This document shows positions 1 to 6,931 of a stretch of 12,456 bases of DNA, piece by piece. The first letter of the stretch is position 1, and every line of letters begins with the position of its first letter. The stretch lies in assembly GCA_045576675.1 (NCBI GenBank), contig JAZNGX010000106.1, positions 1 to 12,456 on the forward strand, in the 5' to 3' direction. Below the pieces are notes generated by a model that saw only the letters and a program-made list of their open reading frames with translations, made no database searches and was not told where the DNA came from. This stretch comes from JAZNGX01 sp045576675. GTDB taxonomy: Bacteria; Bacillota; Clostridia; Monoglobales; Firm-18. The translations under genes were made by a program, and so were the position numbers.

Positions 1-8
1 GTAAGAAC

Positions 9-50
9 AGTAAAGGCTTTGAAGGAATTTATCCCCTCAAAGCCTTTACT
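9..50 (-). terminator. Candidate operon-end terminator hairpin
   Basis: A perfect 14-bp inverted repeat (left arm 9-22, right arm 37-50) encloses a 14-nt loop, about 130 nt past the aldolase stop codon. Read on the minus strand, the 3' arm contains CCTTTACT and is followed by GTTCTTAC, which is only moderately U-rich, so termination may be imperfect. The stem is nearly symmetric and could also act on the plus strand, where T-rich sequence follows (TTTATGCGGTTTTTATCG). Between the hairpin and the gene (51-182) I see no open reading frame, RNA gene or clear regulatory motif. A conserved intergenic repeat is an alternative explanation. Confidence 0.5.
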
Positions 51-182
51 TTATGCGGTTTTTATCGCTTTTTAAGTTCCTTTAACTTCCGCTAATTTAC
101 TCTATCTAAAAAGACTCTCTAACAGCTCGGTTTAAGTTTTCAACCACAATCAATACATGACAGATAAGAAGTCGATATATTA

Positions 183-968
183 TTAAGAACAACTCATTAT
201 ATTTTTATGATACTTTTCCAATCTTTTAAGAGTTTCTTTACCTGCATCAAACACAAAATTCCAGTCACCGCCGGCAAACATAATATCAAGGTCAAATTTT
301 GACCAAAACTCAATGGTCTTGTCATCCATACCACCTGCAAGTCCAATAAATTTACCATTATCTCTTAAAATTTTAATTGCACGCTCAATAAGAGTGATTG
401 TTGCTGTATCAAACACATTTAAAAAGTCGTTTATTGAACCAGAAAGGTCATTCGGCCCGAAAATATATCCATCAATGTACGGAATTGTAACAAGCTCTTC
501 TAAAGCATTAACACAATCAATATGTTCTATTTGAATAAAACGACACAACTCCAGATTTCTGTTTGTAACATACTCCTTTGCATCATCTGCACCATAACGT
601 ATTGCACGCATAGGTCCAAAGCCACGTGTACCAAGCGGTGGATATAATGTCATATCCAGCAAAGCCTTCACTTCATCAACAGAACGAACCATAGGAAATA
701 TAACTCCGTCAGGCGACATCTCAAGTATTTTCTTTGTTTCAGTCAGGTCATTTTGCGGTAAGCGTACAACCGATGATATTCCCGATGAATTGGCAGCATT
801 AAGATGGCACAAAACATCTTTGTAAGAAACATAAGTATGCTCCATATCAATCCATACACAGTCGTAACCTATATTGCCCATAATCTCGCATAAGCACGGG
901 TCGGTCAGACAAACAAGCGTACCGCAAAGCTTTTTATTGCTTTTGATTTTTTCACGTAAAGTGTTCAT
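183..968 (-). CDS. HpcH/HpaI-family class II aldolase (2-keto-3-deoxy-acid aldolase type)
   Basis: This 261-residue protein has the length and motifs of the HpcH/HpaI metal-dependent pyruvate aldolases (HpaI, GarL, RhmA). These cytoplasmic enzymes cleave 2-keto-3-deoxy sugar acids or related 4-hydroxy-2-oxo acids into pyruvate and an aldehyde. Counterparts of the HpaI active-site residues are visible one position earlier than in HpaI: His44 in WIDMEHT, Arg69 in VVRLPQ, and metal ligands Glu148 (QIEH) and Asp174 (FGPNDLS). The segment PPLGTRGFGPMRA (110-122) is also typical. An AAAGGA ribosome binding site lies 9 nt before the ATG. It is the last gene of the operon, 50 nt after the GH106-like gene, which makes a 2-keto-3-deoxy-L-rhamnonate (RhmA-like) role attractive. 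However, the usual dehydrogenase and dehydratase partners are absent here, and the C-terminal segment MFAGGDWNF differs from the common FxAVGxD form. Family assignment is firm; the substrate is inferred. Confidence 0.88.
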   Translation of the reverse strand: MNTLREKIKSNKKLCGTLVCLTDPCLCEIMGNIGYDCVWIDMEHTYVSYKDVLCHLNAANSSGISSVVRLPQNDLTETKKILEMSPDGVIFPMVRSVDEVKALLDMTLYPPLGTRGFGPMRAIRYGADDAKEYVTNRNLELCRFIQIEHIDCVNALEELVTIPYIDGYIFGPNDLSGSINDFLNVFDTATITLIERAIKILRDNGKFIGLAGGMDDKTIEFWSKFDLDIMFAGGDWNFVFDAGKETLKRLEKYHKNIMSCS

Positions 969-1018
969 TTTAACTTTCCTTTCACAATAGTGTATAATTT
1001 TCGTACTTGTGTATCTTA

Positions 1019-3736
1019 CTACACAGACAAATCAACTCCAAACTCAACAAAGCAATATCCATCATTCCAATTATCTTGAAACCAATCGCCCCACACTGTA
1101 TCGCCTTTAAAGAAACTTGGTGGTGTAACATCGTACAATTCACCACTTTCAGCATGGTGAGGCCCCAACAGATTCCTCAGAGAATTTATTAAAGTAATTT
1201 CTATATCATTCTCACCAATATGAACATAAGGTGTTATATTAATACAATAAGGTTTAAACACAATATTTCCAACTTCAAAACCATTAACTTTAACCGAGAT
1301 AATATTTGCGTATTTTTTATTAACCTTAAAAACGCAATTCTCAATATTATTTAAAACGAACTTATTTCCAAGGGTCATTGCACCTGAAAAAAACGGGAAT
1401 CCTTGTTGTTCGATATTGTTAAGCGATAGTGCCTTTGCCGGTTCAGATATTACGAAATCACCAATATATCTTACTGCATTCTTATCCATAGGCACAAAAT
1501 TCCCTTCTGTCTTCAAAGAAAAATCGCCCACAAGATAAATACTTTCAATTTCCATATCATATGTCAGCTTGTTTTTTTCGCTTTCGAAAATCCTTGCTTT
1601 TTCAAGATTATCATATACCTGCTGTGATTGACAGAAATCACATATCATTTCTATTGTATTTAATCCTAATTTTAAATAATTCTTTATATCAAGCTTTTTA
1701 AATGATAAATCATAATAGTTCCCACATATGTCTTTTTTAATTATCTTACCATTTACAATAATTGAAAACACTTCAGGTGTTTCACAAACAAGAAAAATAT
1801 TTTCCGGGATATAATCGACTATAAAATCAAATTGCATATTAATTTTAACCTTACGTTTCAATGCACAAGCACGCTCCTGTATAGTTATAACAGGTGCATA
1901 TTCCTCCATCAATTCATCATCAAAGCTATATTTACAATAATCGAGCGTGTATGAATTCAAATCGCTACTTTTAATATTCCAGTTTCCACTTATAGTTATA
2001 GGTAAACTCTGATCTTGATCAGTTGAAGTTGTTTCACACATGTAATCAAGTACTACAATACTGCTTTTTGACGGAATAACTGTATTTGAACTAAAAGGAA
2101 GCAGTTCCCCAGAAAATATATCCAAAAATGCTGTTCCCTTCTTCAAGGAAATTGTTTGGTCAAAATTTGTTGAATTAACAAAATAATACATATCAAAATC
2201 ATCAAAAATTCTTTTGGTATATACAACATCAGTATTATCAATTATGTCGTTTGCAGTAACTTCGTCAACGGTAACCAATTTTCCACCATTAGACTTAAAT
2301 TCATCAAGTAATTTTTTTGTGTTATTCATAAGAACAAAATCAGGATCTAACACTATAGTTTTATAACGTTGCTCTCCCAAAACAAATTCATTGCCATCTA
2401 CATACGCAAGTCTTTCCATCATAAGCTCGTCACCAAGATGAAAAAGAATATGTTTTTGTTCTAATTTATCAATAACATTTAAAAATCTGTCATTTAACCT
2501 ATTAATATCTTCATTATCACTACTATTAAACATAGTCCAGGCAGTTGTTTGAGGATGTATAACAAGAGTATCATATTGTGTTTTACCTTCAGTAAGCAAC
2601 ATACCTATTCTGCTCATACTGTCAACAAATAAATCATACTTATCCCACCATGGTTGTTGATAGTAAAGAGAAGCTGGGAAATCCCTTTTTCTTATGCCAC
2701 GAATGCTATATGCTGACAAATGAGTACAAAGTAAATTAACACCTCTTACCATTTGTTGTTCATATATATTCCTAAGCTCTTCAAAGCTGACATTCCAACC
2801 GCATAGTGCGAAGCTTTCAGTGAGAACTTGTTTTTTACCCGTTTGTGCAGCCACGGAAAAAACCTGCAACGGTAATAGTTTATCGACATCATGCCTGCCC
2901 AACCAGTCAACACCCGGAATGTGAAAGTATTCATAGGATGGCATAACAGCACCATTTGATGTTAGTTGAATGAGCAAGTTTTCCTCAAGCACCATATGAC
3001 CCGTAAGTTTAATATTATGCTCATCACACCATTCATAAACCTGTTTTGAAAAGCTTTCAACAAAAAGCTTTGTAACAAGCCGCCAAAACTTTATTCTGTT
3101 AACAGAACTTGTTTTGCTATCAAAAAATAAATCGTAAATTATATCTTCAATATTCTCTCCATATTCTTTTTTATATTCATCAGGCAAAACAAAACTCCAT
3201 GGAACACCATTTCTTGAAAGTTGTGGTTCGTCGGTAAAAACACCTTCGATTTCATTACCAAACTTTTCATAATATGGCACATATATTTCATCAATAAACG
3301 CCTTAACAACATCCTTGTCCATTAAATCAACATAAAAAGGATTAACCTCATAATAAAAGTGATAACCATTTATATTCGCTATTGTGTTTTCTGTTTGTTC
3401 CTCACCTTTTGAACATCTTAAATACTTTTGCTGATATTTAATCCCTTTACCATTGATTTTACCAGAGCCAAATCCGCTGGGCCAACCGTTTTCATCATAA
3501 ACCCATGGCTTCATATTTAACCTTCTGCCCTCGGATACACCCACCGAAATATTATCAAACCATTCCTTACCCATATATTCAGTTTGAAGACCGCCTCGGG
3601 CATGCATAAAATAACCACCAAAGCCTGCATTGTTCATAATATGTATCTGTCTTTTAGTTTCTTCAGTATCAAGCCTTTCATTCCAAGACCAAAATGGTAT
3701 AGGACGATATTTTTTATCAACATATTTAAAATCCAC
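1019..3736 (-). CDS. GH106-like glycoside hydrolase (alpha-L-rhamnosidase type), cytoplasmic
   Basis: This 905-residue protein matches the Glyco_hydro_106 architecture: an N-terminal TIM-barrel region, a middle GATase-like/sandwich section and C-terminal beta-sandwich domains. Visible family motifs are PIPFWSWNERLD near residues 13-24, YFMHARGG (42-49), VYDENGWPSG (79-88), FTDEP (167-171), TESFALCGW (306-314), RKRDFP (349-354), QQPWW (360-364) and LLGPHH (ending at 861). Characterised GH106 enzymes release alpha-L-rhamnose from pectic or other glycans. The carboxylates in FTDEP and TES are candidate functional residues, by inference. There is no signal peptide, so it should act on imported sugars. 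I place the start at GTG 3736: AGGGTG lies 6 nt upstream and the family domain begins a few residues later. An in-frame ATG at 3784 would overlap the upstream gene and add 16 residues unlike the family. Rhamnosidase specificity is the best guess; many GH106-like proteins are uncharacterised. Confidence 0.85.
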   Translation of the reverse strand: MDFKYVDKKYRPIPFWSWNERLDTEETKRQIHIMNNAGFGGYFMHARGGLQTEYMGKEWFDNISVGVSEGRRLNMKPWVYDENGWPSGFGSGKINGKGIKYQQKYLRCSKGEEQTENTIANINGYHFYYEVNPFYVDLMDKDVVKAFIDEIYVPYYEKFGNEIEGVFTDEPQLSRNGVPWSFVLPDEYKKEYGENIEDIIYDLFFDSKTSSVNRIKFWRLVTKLFVESFSKQVYEWCDEHNIKLTGHMVLEENLLIQLTSNGAVMPSYEYFHIPGVDWLGRHDVDKLLPLQVFSVAAQTGKKQVLTESFALCGWNVSFEELRNIYEQQMVRGVNLLCTHLSAYSIRGIRKRDFPASLYYQQPWWDKYDLFVDSMSRIGMLLTEGKTQYDTLVIHPQTTAWTMFNSSDNEDINRLNDRFLNVIDKLEQKHILFHLGDELMMERLAYVDGNEFVLGEQRYKTIVLDPDFVLMNNTKKLLDEFKSNGGKLVTVDEVTANDIIDNTDVVYTKRIFDDFDMYYFVNSTNFDQTISLKKGTAFLDIFSGELLPFSSNTVIPSKSSIVVLDYMCETTSTDQDQSLPITISGNWNIKSSDLNSYTLDYCKYSFDDELMEEYAPVITIQERACALKRKVKINMQFDFIVDYIPENIFLVCETPEVFSIIVNGKIIKKDICGNYYDLSFKKLDIKNYLKLGLNTIEMICDFCQSQQVYDNLEKARIFESEKNKLTYDMEIESIYLVGDFSLKTEGNFVPMDKNAVRYIGDFVISEPAKALSLNNIEQQGFPFFSGAMTLGNKFVLNNIENCVFKVNKKYANIISVKVNGFEVGNIVFKPYCINITPYVHIGENDIEITLINSLRNLLGPHHAESGELYDVTPPSFFKGDTVWGDWFQDNWNDGYCFVEFGVDLSV

Positions 3737-3742
3737 AAAATT

Positions 3743-3750
3743 CACCCTTT
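3743..3750 (-). promoter_or_regulatory. Ribosome binding site that sets the GH106-like gene start
   Basis: On the minus strand the sequence reads AAAGGGTG, then six bases, then GTG at 3736. No comparable purine-rich site precedes the in-frame ATG at 3784, which lies inside the end of the upstream gene. This favours the GTG start and leaves a 35-nt gap between the two genes. Confidence 0.65.
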
Positions 3751-3771
3751 TGATAGTTATTATTTGAATTT

Positions 3772-4953
3772 TTATAAAAGCCAATATGCCTCAATAAAAT
3801 GACATACTGTATGAGATGCATATTTACTAAAATCAATGCTTTTTAGCACCTTTTCAAAGCCTTTCAACTGATAATCAGGAACACTCCTGTTTGGACATAT
3901 TGCCTGAATAGCAATTTCATTAGCTACCTGTCTTAAACATTTATAACCATCCCAGCAATCATCCGGTTTTTCCGGTCTATAATATGGCATATCACCAAAC
4001 GGCTTTCCATACATATACCAACAATTCAAATCACGCCACTTAGGCATAAGCATTTCTATGCTTTCCTTATAATCATCGATAGAATCTGCATATTTAATAA
4101 TAGTGTCATCAGATTTATCCGCAACAAATTCTAAAAGCTCTAAATATTTCAACTTATACTTATCATCAGACTCATAATCATATAGCAAACGCACAGATAA
4201 CTGCATTTGCATCAAAAACGTAAATTCTATTCTTTTATTCATTAAAAATGCCTTTTCTATGCCCCAATCACGAATGTCTTTGTAATAGTTATACCATTTT
4301 TCATCGCAACTAACTACATATGCAGCCATATAAATCATATGTAATCTAAGAGATTCATGACAATCTACATCATCGCCAAACATAGTACATACCAGGGGTT
4401 CCTTACCATCGCTTCTCAATATAGCATAATTATTTTCAGTTGTAATATCAGCATGGGCTCTTTCCGCAAAATCAACAAGTGCTTTTGATATCCACACTTT
4501 TTCTTCGTTGTCACACATATCAGAGTTATAATATTTCAACAATCCGTACACGCAATGAGTATATTGGTCACGAGAAGAATTGAAATAATAACTTTTTCCG
4601 TCAACCGGTGAAACACTTCTTGCCAAAAATCCTCTGACACCCGAGACCTCGATACACAACTTAATACCCTTCAATAGTTTTTTAGCATATAATTTCATAT
4701 TACTGTCTTTAGTTTTTTCATAGCAGTTTATTACTGCCTCAAGTACCTGACCTGCTGAAATCATCGAATCCTCCATACCGGTATTCCAGCCACACGGATT
4801 AGGTATTTGAAGAGCAATTTCCTCCGGCGTTGGTAAATCACATATATTACCATCATTTTCGTAGCTTGTCAACACGTCATATATTAACCCGGTTGGTTCG
4901 TAGTAAAGTTTGTTAAAAACATAATCTAATGCTTTTTCAATTGTCTTTCTCAT
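3772..4953 (-). CDS. Unclassified helical protein, six-hairpin glycosidase-like
   Basis: I cannot place this 393-residue protein in a named family. Its composition and the regular run of amphipathic helices suggest an (alpha/alpha)-barrel like those of six-hairpin glycosidases and some polysaccharide lyases. Conserved-looking, polar-rich blocks include GWNTGMED (55-62), RGFLARSVSP (108-116), NSSRDQYTH (125-133), GDDVDCHESLR (193-203) and CWDGYKCLR (333-341). These are dense in Asp, Glu, His, Arg and Trp, as expected of a sugar-binding active site. There is no signal peptide. The start at 4953 is chosen because GGAGG lies 9 nt before it; an in-frame ATG at 4980 lies upstream of that site. It sits between the GH5-like and GH106-like genes, so a glycosidase, lyase or epimerase acting on the imported oligosaccharide is the natural guess. 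That function is inference from fold appearance and context only. Confidence 0.7.
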   Translation of the reverse strand: MRKTIEKALDYVFNKLYYEPTGLIYDVLTSYENDGNICDLPTPEEIALQIPNPCGWNTGMEDSMISAGQVLEAVINCYEKTKDSNMKLYAKKLLKGIKLCIEVSGVRGFLARSVSPVDGKSYYFNSSRDQYTHCVYGLLKYYNSDMCDNEEKVWISKALVDFAERAHADITTENNYAILRSDGKEPLVCTMFGDDVDCHESLRLHMIYMAAYVVSCDEKWYNYYKDIRDWGIEKAFLMNKRIEFTFLMQMQLSVRLLYDYESDDKYKLKYLELLEFVADKSDDTIIKYADSIDDYKESIEMLMPKWRDLNCWYMYGKPFGDMPYYRPEKPDDCWDGYKCLRQVANEIAIQAICPNRSVPDYQLKGFEKVLKSIDFSKYASHTVCHFIEAYWLL

Positions 4954-4962
4954 TAAAACCAT

Positions 4963-4967
4963 CCTCC
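4963..4967 (-). promoter_or_regulatory. GGAGG ribosome binding site that sets the helical-protein start
   Basis: GGAGG on the minus strand is followed by nine bases and then ATG at 4953, which begins MRKTIEK. A second ATG directly abuts the GGAGG and is too close to be used, and the ATG at 4980 is upstream of the site. The 4953 start is therefore preferred. Confidence 0.7.
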
Positions 4968-5000
4968 AAAACTCATTCAATAATGCCCAAGCTATATTCT

Positions 5001-5032
5001 TTTAAAAATTAATGACATCATTAATTTTTAAA
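5001..5032. repeat. Near-perfect AT-rich palindrome at the GH5-like stop codon
   Basis: Two 15-base arms (5001-5015 and 5018-5032) are exact reverse complements separated by only CA. The palindrome spans the last codons and the TAA stop of the GH5-like gene, and the next in-frame codon is TGA. Only one G-C pair occurs in the stem and no U-run follows it on the minus strand, so a strong intrinsic terminator is unlikely. It may be an mRNA processing or stability element, a protein-binding palindrome, or chance in AT-rich DNA. Confidence 0.6.
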
Positions 5033-6922
5033 CTTTATCTCAAATACAACAGCAGTATTTGGTTTCATATTAACAGATACACCAAACTCGCCATTAGTTA
5101 TTTCACAACACTGATTGTTGTTAAACACTCTCGAAAGTTCAAAGCAATCAAACTTAAATTCTCCAAACGATTCGTGCGGTACACAATTAATCGCAACAAC
5201 AATTCTTGTACTTTCATCAACAATATGCTCTGTATACGAAATATGCGGATTGTTACAAATAACACTCTTTTGATTATTTCTGTGTTTAAGCATTTTATGA
5301 TAAAACTTATAGTAGTGCGTTTCCTCATCGCCACTTATTACACAGGGTTTATTACTGGCGTCAATTTCGATAGGATAAGCCATAAAATAAACGGTGCCTT
5401 TGCCATATTTGTTTTCTGTCATTACTGCATTACCCTTATCATCAGTTGCCAGAGCCTTGGCGGTTGTAACCTCTGTGCTATATCTATACCGCGGACACAT
5501 ATGGATAATTTCATCCTCCACTGATATATCAATCGGTTTTGAAACCTTATTTCTGTATGAAATATTTATACCAAAATACTCATTTAATGGTTGCAACATA
5601 CCATCATCAACAGACACATATAAAACTGAGCCATTTTCAACATTTTTCATAATATCAACTAAAATATGTTTTGGAATTTCTCCAATCGAAGGTATAATAT
5701 ACATATTTGATTTTGGTATTTCATCAGTAATATTACAAAATTCAATATCAATTCCTGCCTGTTTAGAAAGCATAAATGTACCGAAGGCAGGTCCCCAGGT
5801 TCCTGTTCTTTGAGTGCTGATACATACACCATCTACTATTCTTTTGGGCAATCTATCATATTCAAAGTTATCCAAAAACTCTGTAAAAGCTGTAATAGCA
5901 TTAAGAACAGGCTTTGCAGAACAATCACTTTTAAACAAACCAAGTTCACGCTCAACAGCGAGCCAATCATATGGTGCGTGATTTAACTCTGTCTGGTCAA
6001 ATGCACACCACCATAGCATTCCGTGGCAATTGTGTGACCACAACAAATAAAGCATCGTATTTACATACGCACCTACATTTTTATCACTTGCAATCATCGG
6101 GCCAAGCGAGCCTGCTTCTTCGACAAAAGCAGGCTTTCCGCTCCATCCCCTATACATTACCGTTTCGGCCACCGCGTGCATTACTGATTTGTTTTCTGTT
6201 AAAGGATCTGTATCACAAAGCGGTGTAAATATAGGATAAGGATGTGTACATAAAACATCGAGAATTTCGCCTAAATCCTTTGGATTATATGCACGTTCAG
6301 GAAATGTAGCGTGCATTCCTGATATAACAGGTCGGATATTGTCAATACTTTTTATAGCACCGGTTATAGTACTAACCCACCAATATGCTCTGTCTCTATC
6401 ACCTATGTCACCCAAGCAATTGCATTCATTCCCCAAATCCCAAGCAACTATTGCCTTATAATCTTTAAAATGCTCTACCATGTATTTTACATATTTCAAT
6501 TCCCATCTTACAGCAACAGGATCAGTTACAAGATTTCTTCGTTCCAAAAATGGTGGTACAAAAATCCTGCCGCTCATCCATCCAGTTAAAATACCAACAA
6601 TTAATTTTATATTGTATTTTTCTGCCGTGTCGCAAAAATACTCAAATCTATTAATCATTGTTTCAGAAACTCCGGCAACACCTTCCTTGGTAAATGGCAC
6701 TCGTTCTTCACCATAACATATATCTGATGAATTGCCATATACTAAAGATATAGGTTGGAAATCAGACCATAAAGGAAATACTCTCAATGTTTTAATGTTA
6801 GCCTCACTCAATAATCTTAAATCATTCTCAACTATATCAGGACGCCAATCCTTCCACATATTTGTTCCTGCGTGAGATGCCCAATAATTACAACCGGTAA
6901 AAAATACACCATCTTCAAACAT
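5021..6922 (-). CDS. GH5-like (clan GH-A) glycoside hydrolase with C-terminal accessory domains, cytoplasmic
   Basis: The 633-residue protein begins directly with a GH5-like TIM barrel (about 1-350): GCNYWASHAG (10-19), TLRVFPLWSDF (45-55), acid/base Glu166 in WDLGNECN, THPYP (226-230), the nucleophile at Glu268 or Glu269 in PAFVEEAGS, and MLWWCAFDQ (302-310). This is the retaining clan GH-A plan found in beta-mannanases and related enzymes. After the barrel, residues of about 360-480 resemble a GATase-like domain such as the trimerisation domain of GH42 beta-galactosidases, and the final ~90 residues look like a small beta-sandwich. There is no signal peptide, so a polymer-degrading extracellular role is unlikely; an exo- or oligosaccharide-acting enzyme fits better. 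GAGG lies 7 nt before the ATG and overlaps the TGA of the preceding gene, implying coupled translation. Clan assignment is firm; family number and sugar specificity are not. Confidence 0.8.
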   Translation of the reverse strand: MFEDGVFFTGCNYWASHAGTNMWKDWRPDIVENDLRLLSEANIKTLRVFPLWSDFQPISLVYGNSSDICYGEERVPFTKEGVAGVSETMINRFEYFCDTAEKYNIKLIVGILTGWMSGRIFVPPFLERRNLVTDPVAVRWELKYVKYMVEHFKDYKAIVAWDLGNECNCLGDIGDRDRAYWWVSTITGAIKSIDNIRPVISGMHATFPERAYNPKDLGEILDVLCTHPYPIFTPLCDTDPLTENKSVMHAVAETVMYRGWSGKPAFVEEAGSLGPMIASDKNVGAYVNTMLYLLWSHNCHGMLWWCAFDQTELNHAPYDWLAVERELGLFKSDCSAKPVLNAITAFTEFLDNFEYDRLPKRIVDGVCISTQRTGTWGPAFGTFMLSKQAGIDIEFCNITDEIPKSNMYIIPSIGEIPKHILVDIMKNVENGSVLYVSVDDGMLQPLNEYFGINISYRNKVSKPIDISVEDEIIHMCPRYRYSTEVTTAKALATDDKGNAVMTENKYGKGTVYFMAYPIEIDASNKPCVISGDEETHYYKFYHKMLKHRNNQKSVICNNPHISYTEHIVDESTRIVVAINCVPHESFGEFKFDCFELSRVFNNNQCCEITNGEFGVSVNMKPNTAVVFEIKFKN

Positions 6923-6931
6923 ACCTAAACC

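Noticed and set aside
51..182. Possible small gene, riboswitch or RNA gene downstream of the aldolase
   Set aside because: I found no open frame with a ribosome binding site, no tRNA-like fold and no recognisable riboswitch core on either strand.
5012..5524. Open frame of 170 codons on the plus strand
   Set aside because: It lies antisense to the well-supported GH5-like gene, has no ribosome binding site that I can see, and its translation is low-complexity and unlike any family.
5394..5813. Open frame of 139 codons on the plus strand
   Set aside because: It is also antisense within the GH5-like gene; its hydrophobic composition follows from the complement of that coding sequence.
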